Source of the DNA: Neodontobutis hainanensis
Taxonomy: Eukaryota; Chordata; Actinopteri; Gobiiformes; Odontobutidae
DNA: 64,000 nucleotides
Assembly: GCA_024349245.1 (NCBI GenBank)
Contig: JALDNG010000048.1
Coordinates: 3,212,501 to 3,276,500, forward strand
Direction of reading: 5' to 3'
The notes below the pieces were generated by a model. That model was not told the DNA's origin and did no database searches. It saw only the letters and a program-made list of their open reading frames with translations. Made by a program: the position numbers and the translations under genes. This document shows positions 9,817 to 24,600 of the stretch, piece by piece; position 1 is the first letter of the stretch, and the number at the start of each line of letters is the position of its first letter.

Positions 9817-12600
9817 CTACCAAAGATTTACTGTAGGTTCCATATTGATGAAGCCAGGATTTTTACGGAGCTCCCAGTATGTGTTGTTGGAGACCCATCG
9901 TTCCCTGTGATTGGCATCAACCACTTTTCTGCAAGAAAACACATGATTCATTGCACTTTACAGACTATTATGTAGAATGTCTTTGCATACATTTGAAAAA
10001 GAGCTAAATAACATTATATTTCTATTTTTTAAGGCTCAGGCCTGATAAACTCCTAGTTACTGGAGATTAAAACATTTAGATATTTCTTCATCTGCTCCCT
10101 GAGCTTACATGAAAAAACGTGGCTCCAGCTTAATGTTGTTCTCATCGTTCCACTTCCTTCTCGATCTCTGCAGGTCTTCTATTCGCTGTTTTTCTGAAGA
10201 TGCCATTTCCAGGTTGCCCTCCTCGAGGTACCTACGTCACTCAAATAGACCATGGTCATAAAATGCTAAACAAACAGGATGTGTAGTGTTTTCATTGTTG
10301 AAAAATGGGAAGTGAGCACATTACCTCTGGTCTGGTCTGAATCTAGCATCAGTTCTTGGTAGGACGTCTTTTAATTCAGGGCATAACTCGTTGAGTTCTA
10401 TAGCAAACCTGGTGAAGCCGTAGTAAAGCTCATAGTCAGTGGGCATGGAGCCTGATTAAAGAAGAATGGAAATCATAACCTGAAGACTAAAGACATTATT
10501 CTGCCAAATACTACAATGACCATTGTGTACACAAGTGCCTACCTGGTCTCCAGACACATTTGGCAGAAGGTGGGACACCACAGTAAAGTCCTTCATGCCA
10601 TTTCCCAAAAAGTCTATGAATGACTTTACCCTCTTGATCCATCACAAATCCCTGCACCTCATTTACATTTGAACTCCAGTAGTTTCCCTACAATGTTAAT
10701 TACACTGCACTCAGTATAAACATTCATCCCTTGTGAAAGATACAGCCATAGAATAGGGAAGATTTTATAATAAAACATAATAGTGACATTCTACAGAAAC
10801 ATTTTTCTTGCCTTGACAAAAGTGAGTTTGCAGAGGCAGGCACTGCTCTTTGTATTTCTGATGGTGATCTCCCCGTAGTGTTCGATCCACCGCCGTCCAC
10901 TCAGGATGTTGTGAACACAGGTGGTGACTTTATTCCATTCATAGTGATCTCCAAACCTAAAAGACACAGTAAAGGCAGACTGGCCTGATTTGCTGCTGAT
11001 TCTGTCCATCTCCTCTTTTACCCTTTTTACATTTAACTTCACCACCAAAATAAAAGAGACATCATTTTGTTTAAGTTCTGACAGCTTAAATGAGGAGAAT
11101 ACATTATCAAGGTCATTATCAGCTCAAAAATAAGTTTAATAATCACCTTCATATAACAGACAACTTCATATAACTGTTGTGTTTGAAAAGCTACACTTAA
11201 GTGTCCACAAATGTGTATTAACGTGTATGCAACAGTTAAAGCAAAATCATAACATTACCTGGGAATTGTTAGATGCACAGAACCAAGTGGCAAAATTTCC
11301 ATAGATTTTCCCCAAAATTTGTTTTTCCATCTTACATCTAGAATAGAGAAAATGTCCCTAAATGTGGTGCTGAACATTTCAGTGGCCCATGATGTTGTAA
11401 AATCACTGCTAATTGCTTACCTTGCCAGAAGGTGAAGTTCTTTGACTCACAGTGGCATGCCGAGATGGGAGGATGGTGGCTCACCTTTGAGTGAACATCA
11501 AACAAACAAATCTCTCACTGCTGCTAATGGCAAGGTATTACATAAAATACACTTTTGACTCATAGATGAGAATAATCTGCATTTAGTTAGTAGACAAATT
11601 ATTTTCTTACATACATCTAACTTATTTGCACTAATATACCTGTTCAGAGAAGAAACAAAAGCCCTTGTCTTCCCGAATACATTCATAAGTTTCTCCAAGT
11701 AGTGGGTTGAATGGCTTACTTCCGGCTCTGTAATAAGTGGAGGAGTAGCCTGAGACAGCAAAAGCGGCAACTAAAACCTGTTTAAACAACACAGATAATA
11801 AGGAGGTAGTTTAAGGCCAGCATTAGTAACTGTTACAACAAAGAGGCAGGTTAAAAAGGGCCTCAGTCTAGAGCAGGGGTGGGCAATTATTTTTCCCCAA
11901 GGGCCACATTAGAACATGGGACTCTGGTAGAGAGCTGGGCCAACACAGTGAACTAAATTTTTTTTTGTCTATAGTTTAAAGTTTGAACTAGAGGCAAAAC
12001 AATTCACTCTTTCCAGTTCATCCTGAACCCAGTGAAAACTACCTCTCGCTGAGAGTAGAGATGCTGGCTTTAGGAAAAGTTCTTCCCATTTAGAGCATGT
12101 TGCAGTAATATCATCAGATCGCGGCAGAATACTGAAGAAAAAGAAAAAAACAGTATATGTCGTGTTTAATTATCAATATACTATTAGTAAATGTTTGGCG
12201 GGCCAGATTAAACAGCCCAACGGGCCGCATGTGGCCCCCGGGCCTTAGTTTGTTCACCCCTGATCTAGAGGCTTGTTGAGCATTAGTCAGAATCTATCAA
12301 GGACAGAATGCGACTAATGAGTGCATTTTTAAGTCGGAGTCTGTACCATGCGTTCAAATGGATCCTCAGTCTCAGCGGCTTTGTCCAGCAGCTCGCTGTA
12401 CTCCAGCTCCTCACACATGCGCTGCAGAGTGTTTAGAGGCTCATTGAGCTCCACAGGCATGGAGACTTTGGACAGGTCTTTGCCAATGTTGTTCCTCAGG
12501 ATGTTCCACAGGTTGATGTTGCTGGTGTCAGGACAGGGAGCGGGCAGACAGCTACGCCGCCCGTTGCGGAAGGCACTGCCAGCAAAGTCTCCATTGGCCA
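9817..12600 (-). other. osbpl6: osbpl6 ORD (lipid-binding) exons
   Basis: Nine exons from 12347-12600 down to 9817-9928 encode the OSBP-related domain, about residues 525-908. Landmarks are NINLWNILRNNIGKDLSKV (lid and PI4P-contact region), FNPLLGETYE, and the family signature EQVSHHPPISA, which is split by an intron: EQ ends exon 11640-11777 and VSHHPP opens exon 11421-11484. The domain closes with WVSNNTYWELRKNPGF and a Leu-Trp C-terminus, as in other ORP3/6/7 proteins. Confidence 0.93.
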
Positions 12601-15600
12601 CTGGGAAAAGATAAAAAAAACAAACACATTACTATCAGGGCTTATTTAGCAGGTCATTCAAAAAGGTTAGGGTTTGGATTTTATCCCTTCATATTTTTAT
12701 ATAATGTGCTATAGTATATACAGTATAATAATGGCTTCACCTTCTAAAAGCTCATGTTGTAATCAGGGTTGGAGATTCCTCCCTTACATAAACTTAGTAC
12801 ATAATGCATGGGCCTTTCTAGATTTGCCAGACCAGGACATGCCTGAGTACTTTCATCATTATTAGGTGTGAAGTGACAATATTAAACAGGGAGATCCCTC
12901 TCCTGCCTACACACGACGCAGTTCTGATGAGCTGCCTTTGGCAAAGAAGTCAAACTGCAAAGTCAACTATCTCAGTCGTACTGATTATTAACCTTGAATG
13001 CATTTGTCTGCGTACGCACAGAGGGATCCTCTACTTTGTTCAGTATTTCAACCCTAATAAGGGGATGGGGATCCTAGATTTTGACTAGAAATGAAGCAGA
13101 ATTAGACCTACTTTGTCTGGAGACATTGTCTGTGACACTGGCGTTGTCCTCTGAAATGTTATCGCTCACATCACTGACATATGACTCATCGTCTGAGCCC
13201 TGTGAGGGGGAACAGGTACAAAGTGGAGTGAGTCAGTGCCATACAAAAGAAAATGATACAATAGCAGACTCTGTTCGCCAGAGATGCAGACTCATACACA
13301 TGGAGGCTTACTGCAGATTGCCAGTGGCCAACAAACTGCAGCAGTCACCAGCTATCTATCCTACTGCAGTAATCGCAAGATGAAACACTGCAGCAATTTT
13401 ACAGCTTAAAAAATATATATAGCAAACCCAATAAGGGCACTGGATGATGTTCAAAGGGAAGCGCGTTGTAGCCAGTTTCTGATCAAGAGTCTTTCAGTCA
13501 CTAGTCCCGGTAAAGGTTTTGTGTAACACAGGTCTAAGTGGGCCTGCCACTGGAGCTAAAGGACAGAGGCTTGATGAATTTCCTTGGTGAGTAATCCTTC
13601 AATATGGCTCAATGAATGCCTGGAGAGCAACAAAGCTGAATGGCTCCTTAGAGAGCAATTTCTTTGGAGCTGGGAGTTCAAATGAGTAAAAAGGAGGTGA
13701 TGGTAGAAGTTATTGTTTTAACTCACAGACTAAACTACATTTAAAAACAAAGTGTGCAGCTGCAAATCATGAAGGTCAGGCAACGTAGCCACAAACCGAC
13801 ATTGAGACAACTGTACTGTTCAAAACAGTGTTATACATTAACACTATAGTTCAACTGCTCTTATTAAGTGCTGACTAACTCCATCTTCACACACAGCTAT
13901 CTGTGTAGTTTTATCTTCCTCGCCAGCAGCTTGGTAAACTTAATCCCTTTCCTCAGTGAATTTCCTCTCCAAACTGACGAGAATATTAGCTTAGTTGTTG
14001 CTCCTGCTATTGTTATTGCACTGTCCCCTGTTATACCTCGTTTTCTGACGAGCTGGCTGACAGAAGCACTTCCTGGGCATCAAAGAACTCCGACACAGAC
14101 TCCGACATGGACAGTCGACTCTCATTAGAAGCCTGCTGAGTCAGAGGGATCCCCATCTGTTCTCCAGCCTGGAGCAGATAAACACAAAATGCATGGGACA
14201 TTGATCAAGTAATGCAGATAGTAATGGAAGGTTTTGAAACTCACACAGACTCAAACACACTGTAACGCTGCATCATGAGCAACCTTTTGTAGGCCGCCAG
14301 TCATAAATTTGTAATTAGTAATTTTTCCCATTAACCTTAATGTCATGTGCTACCAAGAATAATGATTCTTTTAAGCGCAAATGCTGGGGCTTATTTAAAG
14401 GACCATCAATACATGAGGACAATGATCAATAAAGCAACTGACAAACACAGGACACTGTGGCATTTTCCAACTGCCATTCCAGCCTTCGAAAGCTGTTTTT
14501 TTCATCAAAGGAGGAATGTGCACAGTCCGAGAACAAGTGAACAATGTGTAACCTACCTCATCAGGTGTCGAGATGATGTTCACACTGACAACTTGTTCGG
14601 TCAGGACGGATTCAGAATGGATGCGGTTTAGACGGCTTCGAAGTTCTGCATTTTGGGACAGGGCCTGAATATGGAAAAAAAAATGTTGATTATGTATTCG
14701 TTTTTATGTATGTATGTTAAACTATACTACACTTGTTACCGGTATAGTATTTTTAATGCGCTGTAAACACTAAACCTGATAAAATCATTGAAAATGTATA
14801 GCTTATAACATGCTACCTACAATATTTTTTGGCAATTAAAGTAATGAATGTTAGCATGATTGTTTCTTGCAGGGGTTGAATGTCATGACATTAGCAGCTG
14901 TGGCTTTAGCATTCCTGACACAGCTCTTTACTTTTAACTTCTCCCACAGCTTGGTCATCAACTCTGACCTCCAACCCTGTGACAGCATTACCACATGTGA
15001 GTCCAATTAGGGGCCAACGCAAAAAAAAAAATGAAGAAACATTTCACTGTAATGACATCTTAGCAGGGAAAAAGTCTAATTAAGTGACAAGTTGGGGAGA
15101 CAGCCCTAAGCAGTGGAGCACCACATTCTCCAGCTCACCAATTAATACAGAAGGATCATTTAATGATCACAACTCACTTGCCTCATTGTCACACACCAGC
15201 TTTTTTAATTGCGAGTACTGTCACAGCTTCAAAAAAAAACTTGCATGTGTGTTTTATCTGAGAGGCCATCATAATAGTTACCTGTGACAGAGACTTCCTG
15301 AGAGAGTTGATCTGTGCTGACTGGTCAGACTGCTCTTGGTTAGCCAGAATCTGCTTGATCTTCTCTTTCTCTATGGCCACTGTGTTAAAGGCTGACTTCA
15401 GCAGAGAGTGGACTGAAAAGAAATGGGCCATTTTTAAGTTAAACATTTTTATTAAAGAAACCTTTAAACATGTTCCTCCTACTCTTTACCACTTCTCTCC
15501 AAACACTACTATGTGCACTTCTTTTACTTTTAGAGTTTAACAGCCCAAGATGAAAACATAATAGGAAAACAACAACTAAACCTTTGTTAGAGATATCCAA

Positions 15601-18600
15601 ATAAATCTGATGAGAAATTTTATTTACCCAAGTATCACAACCCATGCATGCTACCGGCAGAGCAAACCTTTCTGAGCGATGGTGCAGAATTCCTCCTGAA
15701 GTTTAAAGTAGTCGCTGGCATACTCAGCATACACAGCACTGTCCATCAACCGTGACACGGGCGGCTGGTAGTCCACAAGCTCGGCACATAAATTGGGGTT
15801 GGATGAGTGGAGGCGGACAGGGGACATACTGGCGGAAAGAGGGACCTGGAGAAAGATGGTGCCCACAAAAGACTACTGTCAAATAGCTGAGAGCTACAAT
15901 GAAGTTGGTGTTGTGTAAAGAAAAGAGACAACTGTAAGAAACAAGGAGTTGTGGGCTTGTAAGCACCATATATTCTGTTTAAGCTCTCTACATGACAGCC
16001 AAATGACTGCATTTTCATTATCTAGTCTTTTCTTTACTCAGCCCAGTGTATTGGCTGTAAAGAAGATAGTAAGCCAGTTACTGTATATGTGCAGTTTTCT
16101 TTCAAAGACATCTGTAAAACTGCTCCACTTTTCCTTTTGGGATGACGTTAACCAACCTAGTAGTCTTTGACATGCATTTTTGCGTTTAGGGCAAATATTT
16201 ACAGAACCTTCTTTGGGATGGTAAGAGGTTCATCGAGGCAGCAGTGTGTAAAAGCATTTTTTTAAAGGAAACCCACACTTTTATGTAAAAAGCAAAGAAA
16301 GTTTAATTAGCAAAAAATAAATAAAAAGCATTACTCGTGGAACAGTGTGCCAGATGTGAGGCAGCCTCATTAAAGAACAACAGAGGAACTCAAAGAAACA
16401 GAAAAACAAAGTGTTCAAGTATTGTGCATTGCTGCTGTAACAATGTCATCTCTTAAAGAAGTGCACAAAAGGATTTTACAAATTATGATTGTACCCAATT
16501 TTTAAAAGAGATATTCTTGAATTTTATTGTATATTGCACAATGACAGAATTACCAATTTTTCAAATATTTACCAAGACTCTTTTTCAAGATTTTATAAAA
16601 AAAATTGAAAACTCAAAACTATTCATTAATGTTGGTGGGTGTAATATAAAAACAGATGCGGGCTGAGGAAATGTACCTGAAGCTGGAATTTGGGATCTTT
16701 TCCGATACTTTTTGTTCTCCATCTTCTGTTCAAGCGCTTTTCTTTCTTTGACAATTCTACACAATTGGTCTAAGTGGCACACATTAGCACATCACAAAAA
16801 AACAAAACCAATGGTTAACACACATTGATTACAGTGAAATGAGAAGATATGGAATGCAAAAGCAAAAACAACAAAAGCTGTTCAATTAAAAAAGCAGACT
16901 TCTCTGTGTGAGCAGGACTGCGTGGAATCTGTGTCTACAAGCACTGCTACACCCACACACACATGCATTGCATGTGTGTGAACACTGACTGAACACTGAC
17001 TGAATGCAACTTTTGCTTTAATTTGTTTTGTTATATTTTCACCTGCATATCAGTGAAGTTGGGGGCCGACTGGGTCCTCTGAAGTATCTCCAGACTTTGC
17101 AGTAACTGGCTCAGATCGGTCAGGCTGGACTGGCACCTTGCAAGCTCTAAAAATGAGATTTACAAACACAATAAAGTGTTATGTGTCATAAAAATAGTTA
17201 CCAGTGCGCCTCTCGTGGCCACAGGGCTCACCAAAAAGCCTGGTGCATTATTAAATCCACAACTGGTTAAATCACATTTGTTCTAAATATAAGCTGGGAA
17301 ATTGCACTTACCCTCTGCGCACTTGTCCATCTCCTCTGATTCCTGGAGCCAAGCAACCACCTTACTTTGGCCGTTGCTATAGGAAGCAGGCAGGCTGCTG
17401 TTGCCGCTGCAACTGGGGGCCACTGGTTGCCATGGCAAGTTGATGGGTTTTGCCTGCTGCAATTGAAACAGATTAAATCAAATGTCATTGTGGTGCACCA
17501 AGCAGAATGTGCCATTGGATGTTACACACCAACAGAAATAAAAAAATGTGCAAATGACAAACAAAATTAAAAGGCAGGTCATTATTGCTGTGTTATTCAA
17601 GCTAAGGATAGAAACTTATGGGATTACCATAACAATTGAAATGTATGTAATTTGTTACAGCAATAACATTTATCACATTTAAAGTAGTCACATGTGTTAA
17701 TTTCACAATGACAGTATATATTTGCTACACTCAATTAGGCAGAAATGATAAAAGATAAATCTGAACAACAATTCCTGTTGCAAAGAAAGCACAGCTGATA
17801 AACTGAACAGTTAAGATGCTATGCCACTTATTTGGTGAGTATGGATGTGTGCATAAGGGTTGCACAATATGAGAAACATGTGATCTGTAACCATGTAGAC
17901 TATAATAATTATAGTTATAGTTCTACAATGGCTCCTTACTGCTTTCACTAAATGCTCTTTTACTAATTAATTAATGGCTGAGTGTGATTTCTGACACATG
18001 GAATACTATAATGTTATTGTGATATAAGCAGTTACCTGAAGTGAATATTGTGGTTGTTAATATTGCGATAACAATAAATGTGAGCTATAATGCCTCCTCA
18101 TACCAAGCAAAGCTAAAATAGGAGTAACCATAGACAGCAAGAATAACAGTGGTTAATGACGGTAATAATATGCTGTAATAAGAGTGCATCCACAGGCTTT
18201 CGCATTTGCAGAAGAGACCTTGTAAGTCTTTGATGTAGCACTGCACAAGTGGAGCAGCTCGAGAGGCACAGCTACTGGTCTGAATTTAGATTCTACTGAT
18301 CTCCTCTAATAATCTGAACAAAGTCACACTCCCAGTGGGAATCTACACCGGCTACACTTTAGCATTACACTCACATTCACACGCTTGGGCCAAAAGAACG
18401 GTTTAGACTTAAAAGCAAGTCTAGACAAACAAGCCACGCAATGATCTGGATCGAATTACCTGTCCTATCATGATTACTGCAAATGTAACACTACAACAAG
18501 GTCAATACTGGAGATAGGGACGAGAAATGTGTCCTTAATGTGATTTTATTCTATATTTGGGCTTCCTTTTCCTCAAGATATTTTGGTACTCTATCCCAGT

Positions 18601-21600
18601 TTCCAATAAAAAAAGAACACATTGTGAATTAGTAACTGCACATTGCTCGGAGGAGAAACAACTTGCAATTTTACAATGCAATTTGGAATGTGTGGTTATA
18701 AAAATACACTGAATTATGTTGCGGCTCCAACACAGACACACACCTTGGATTCATGTCCAATGGTAGAGACAGCCTGGGGAGAGTCAATGGCAGATGAAGG
18801 AGGAAATGTCCGCATGGTAGCCTCTCGAGGAGATCGCACAATCTCGTTCTGTCGGTAAAGCCGGTGGTGACGCAACTTGGACACCCAGGCATCAAAAATA
18901 TCCGGGGATTTGACCTGAAGAAACAAAGGACAGGAAGCTATTTGCTGTGGCATCTTATTTAACGTAGCTGAAGAGACACTATTGATCAGCGTAGTACCTT
19001 CAGGTGATAGATATGCTCCTCTGTGTCCAGGTCAATACGCCGAGCCTTCTTTTTGATTGACATAACCGAGAGGCCAACATCAATGCTCCCGTGCAATTTG
19101 CCTTTCTGGATCTAAGAGACAGAATGCGCATTTAAGAATTCACATAAGGGACTGAAATTTTATTAGCACTAGCACCTATTGATTATTTTAGTAATCGCGT
19201 AATCTATCAATTATTTGTTTCAGTTAATCACGTATTTGGATAAATAGCATAACTGCATATTTTTTAAAAGTTATCAACACAGTTCAAATAAACAGATATA
19301 ACACATAAGATTTTCTTTTTGAAATAACATTATTCTTCATTGCACATCCATCAGCATTGTAATGGGACTTCCATTTTACATTATATGTGCATTAAAAAAT
19401 GCAAACAAATTAAATGCCTGAGACTAAAAGGCTATTAAAATAAATAAGAAAATACATAAACAAAAATACTGTCTAATAGAGTATGACAACACATTATATT
19501 GCACATCCATTAACATTGAAATTTTCCTTTGTATGTTTCAATGCATTTCAAATGTCTTAAAAGAAAAAAATCTCCGGCTCAATCTAAAGAATAATGATAA
19601 TCCAATTGCTGCTTTTTAAAATTTACAGTGCATTTAGTGATGTGCATGTGAATCAAATCACTGACATTTGCATATAACAATAGAATAGTTCTCTGAATCG
19701 TTCGCTGACTGTCCTGAGAAGCAGGGGGAGAGAGCGGGGTGACGCTCAATTAGCTTGACGGCGCTTACACAAAGCTAAAAAACAAATGAGCTGTGTTCTT
19801 CACAGAGACGGTATTTCTTGCGCTAATATTGAAACGACAGTTACTGGAACATGTGAGGACATTAACCAAAAAGTTCAAACAGCGGCAGACAGTACGATAA
19901 TTCAGCTCCGCCCAAATCATTGAGGCAACATAAAAATAATTGAAATTTCAAATTGAATTACTCGATTTATTTGATTAAATGTTTCAGCTCTAACTGGCAC
20001 AATGATTATTTCCGTGTTTGCAGGTTAAATCGGATCTGAGAGTAACATGGTGTTCTGAATAAACTGAACGTTGTGTGACCCATGCGGCAGATGTTTTGCT
20101 GACGCATTGCTGGTGAAAGCTGATGTCAGACCGGGCTGTCCCGTTCCTGCCTCTGGCTCTAGTCGGGGTTACTTACATCAATGGGGGACTTGGAGTATTT
20201 CAGGATGCCATTGTCCAGAACAAAAAATCGCTAAAGAGAGAAGATAACAGGCATGTGTGTTACTTTTAAATTCAAAACATAAGGCTTGTTTTAATTTGGC
20301 GATATTATATAAACTGGTCCTGAAGGTTGGGATATATTTGCTTGTAGGAGAGACTGAACAAGGGTAAAAAAAAAAAAAGCAAGGACTTGTACAACAGCAA
20401 GGACTTTTATTAGATGGCATGCTATTTAGCACTTTGGGGGGCAGCTGTGGCTAAAATGATTTTTCCAGTAGCAAAAGCAATTGTGTCATAGTTAGCAAAA
20501 CAGTTCCTACCTTATGCCAGCCTTTCAGTGGCCATTTCCGCTTCTTCAACATAAATCCTTCATGTTTATCAGGCCTCTGGACATTGCTCTGGCCAATCTT
20601 TAGCCCCTCGATGATCTCCCAGCTGTCCGCTTCCTAGAAAAAAATTAAAAAGCTTGATGTGAGAATAAATCAAACTAAATAAGCAGATAAAAGGCCCCTG
20701 AAAGTAACTCTTCACAGTTAAACCCCCTTTGGTCTTTTCTACTGTAACAGAAACACATTGCTCGATTCAAATTCCTCCTGCTCTCTCAGCATTTCCACTC
20801 CATTAGTTTTCCCCTGACCACATTTCTTCAGCTTCTCCAAGATCTGTAAATCAAAGTGATGCAGAAGCAAAGGTGCGACCGGGGTCAGACTGGGACAGGT
20901 ATGAGATTGCACCCTTGATCCACTGAGAGGGAAGAATTGGGAATAGTGGTATGATAGGTGGGAGTGAATGACAAAAGCAATATGTCCCTTTCACTGTACA
21001 GCTCTGACAGGACGCAGACTTTCCCTAGATTAGGTTTCTGGTTCTATTTCAGCTGGATTGTTTTATATACGCTTCACTGAAATAGTTGAGAAAACAGAAT
21101 ATAAAAGTCAACATGCATGAGCTTTGCTGATAATCCTCAAATGAACCCGTCCTTGTCGATGTGCAGTGTGATGCTGTGGCCTTCGGGACAGCTCTTTACA
21201 CATGCTTTGATGTCACCTGACCTTGCCTTGCAGGACTTTTATAAAAAAAAGACAACAGCTTGGTTAATATAATGACCGAGGGGAACAGATCCGTCTTGTA
21301 ATGAGGTCATGTTTCTTCTTCACAGATTGCAGCCCCTCCTGTCAGCGGCCTCGTGCCTGAACTTAAATTTGTAAGCAAACAGACCAAGTTCAAAAATTAT
21401 GTAATAAGCATGTCTACTCAACTTTACAAATAAACTATATGTGTCCACCGAGGCTGATTATTACATAACACACCTTTTTTTAGAAACACCCTTGAAATTA
21501 TGAGACCCATTTCCAAGAAGCAGAAAAGCTTCTTGTGTCATTTATTGGCTGCATAATTAAAAGAGACTTTCAACTAGCTTATACTAATAAATCAAGTGTG

Positions 21601-24600
21601 GCTTTGTGGAAGATATTTTTAAAGATGCTAATCTTTCTCAATAAATTAAAACATTCCTTATAAGTGCACACATTTATGGTGCCCTTGAAAATCCTTATAT
21701 GCAAAGGTCATGGGAAATACAACTGGAGTAGGAGAATTAGCATTTACTGTACGACCCCAAAGCCCAGATTCAAAGTAATAGTTATGCTTTTCCTTATTAC
21801 CACTGCAGAATAATTTAAAAGTGATGTTATGTAACTTCCACTTGATTTAGCTTTATGTTTTTGTGGGCAGTTCAACACCTGCCTTTGAAAAGACATGTAC
21901 CATCTTTCTACTTTAGTTAAAATATGTCGATAGGTGTCGGACCATCTAAAACAAATGAGACAATACGAGCCGGCAGCCGGGAAAGACACGCATATACTCC
22001 CCGCAGTGCCACTGAGCATGGCAGACCTTTTGATGCTACAATGAATCAAACTATTACAGTTCAGGTCTGACTGAGAAGGAGAAAGGACAAACACTCCTTG
22101 GGGAAGCCTTAGGATAAATCATCACTATAAATATCAAAGCTACAGTGACACATTTCTCCAACACTACAACACACATTGAAGCACATACCAGAGGCTCTAG
22201 GTACAGACCTTTTACTGCACAAACCCTAATTTTCAATCCTTCAGAAATATACAGGTTAGACTGACAAAATATTATTATTAATTAAGACTACTTTTACCAC
22301 TAGGCATGTTAGAGGAATGCTTAGTTAATTCCCTCCAGGTAGTTGTCAGTAGTAAGAAACTGAGTAGTCTTTGGTTTTCTCGTGGCATACTTTATGTTTC
22401 TCTGACAGTGATTTTAAGGGGACCCTAAATATGGTTGTAGCTCATAGGCACCCTGCATCCGACCCTGCATGACGCTTATGTTTAGAAACATCAGCCTCCA
22501 AGCAAATAAAGCTGCATTTCTCACAACAATTGTCACATGACCACAGGCGCAGTGGCTCGGGAGGTAGGGTAGTTGTCCTCTAACTGGATTTGCGGTTCGA
22601 TTCCCGGTTCGTACTGTTGTTGTGTCCTTGGGCAAGACACTTAACCTAAAGTGTCTGTGGCACTAATGTGTGAATGTGTGAGTATGTTTGGAGGTGGTCT
22701 GAGAGGCCGCAGGTGAAAAATGGCTGGCATGTTCTGTCAGTCGGGCCCCAGGGCAGCTGTGGTTACAAACGTAGCTTACCACCACCAGTGTCCTATCCTA
22801 TCTACACATACTTTATTCTCTCACGTTATACGCTCAAGTTAAAAGATTTATATAAATTATTTCTGAAAGGTTGAGAAGACAAATTTTCCAATTATCTTTT
22901 CAAAGCTATTCTTCACAATACCCCAGGAAAAGTTGTTTTCAATGATAACAAGATAATTACCTCCTTGTGTGGTAATTAGGTGTCAGATTTTCAAAGGTTT
23001 CATAATAACCTGCCAACAATAACAACCTGTGAGTTTTTTCTCAGTATTCTGTTGTCTTTTTTCAGTGTAAGAATATGCCGCTACATTGTTTGATATGCAA
23101 TAAAAATCAACATGCTTCTACTGTGTCCATACAATTGCGTTTCAGCAGCTCTGAGCCACAAAGGGATTGTAGTAAGGATGAATTTCACTGCAGTATGCGG
23201 CTTGCTCAGCATTTAAGCTACGAGTAGGAGGCCGGCCTGCCACATGGATGAGAGAGAGCACACAAGCACTGTCTCAAGCACTGTGTAAACACAAAATACA
23301 ACTGCACTCCTGGCTTTGACCTAATGTGCGGGGGAAATGTCAAGAGTGACTCAGCAGAACATCTCTGGATAGTGTGGAAATAGAGGGATCCTGGAGGTGC
23401 TCAGGGACAGATCAAAATACAGGTAATCTGACTATTATGATGGCAAAACATCAGGAGACAGACACTGTATACTCCCCAATGAAAAGTAGACTACAACTTA
23501 CAAATAATTGATAACTATGAATCAGCAAGAATTAGTACCAATGACAAAGGCGTTTTTATGAGTGTGTAAAGTAGCATTCAGGTAAGTTATGTGATTTAGG
23601 ATAGCATGTAAAGCTTGACAACATAGTGACAAGAGGTGTGATGTTCAGTTTACACAACAGTGTAATCTGTAATGTGTTGACCAAGCAACAGTGACTGTGT
23701 GAGTCCGCGCATACTGCAGGTGGTGCCTCTAATTGCTCCCAAGAGAGTGAACAGTCAACAGCAGCTGTCAGTAGAGGGGAAAGTGACATGTATTGATCAG
23801 AAAATTTGGACCTGATCTAATTAGTGCTTTACCAACAAAACAATCACTCTCAGAATATTAAATCCCTCCTCATTACGACTTGTTTAGGCTAGCATTTAGT
23901 TTTTGTAGTTAGCATTGCATTCAACTGCAATGGAACGCAGTAGATATTTTACTAGAAAGTTACACAAGCACAAAAGTCTTTTTATGGAGGCAAATCAGAT
24001 TTTGAATTAATATGAATATAACTATATGAAACCTATTTGCTTCCATATCATTTCAGTCCAAACCCACTAGTGTTTGAAACTCTGAATGTGCAAATAGACT
24101 TTTGCTTAGCTCACATGTCTATTTGGATAAACAATAGCTAGTTATCCCCTAATTTACTGCTTCATTCACCAAAACTGTTGCATTATGACACAGAGCAGCT
24201 GCATCAACCAAAAGTGTATTCCAAATTACATTTTAATGAGTCCTTCCAAATCATGCCAACTTCTCTTTAGGCCTTGATCAAGCAGGTGTGTGAAACTAAA
24301 TGGAAGATGTGAGGAAAAGCCTCAGCTGATAATATCTAAGTAGCTGCCTTTTGGCCAAGTGCATGGCTTCATTAAAAAGAGATGACAAGAAATTAGTAAG
24401 AGATAACACAACCTGACTTAATGGTATTCAAATTTTGGGAAAATCAAATGCCATTTCTTTCCTCTGATGAAAAGATTATTGTCAGAACAAAAGCTAGTAC
24501 TTAAAAAGGATAAACAATGGATGGACCTTTTTCAAGTGTTATTCCCTTTCATCGAGCAGCAGGATTTCTTTCCAAATAGGCTCCATTTCCCAGACCAGTG

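Noticed and set aside
12329..12614. Plus-strand 88-codon frame at 12.3-12.6 kb
   Set aside because: It is the complement of an osbpl6 ORD exon.
22543..22790. tRNA gene suggested by A and B boxes
   Set aside because: The B box is followed by SINE body sequence and no cloverleaf closes, so it is a tRNA-derived SINE.
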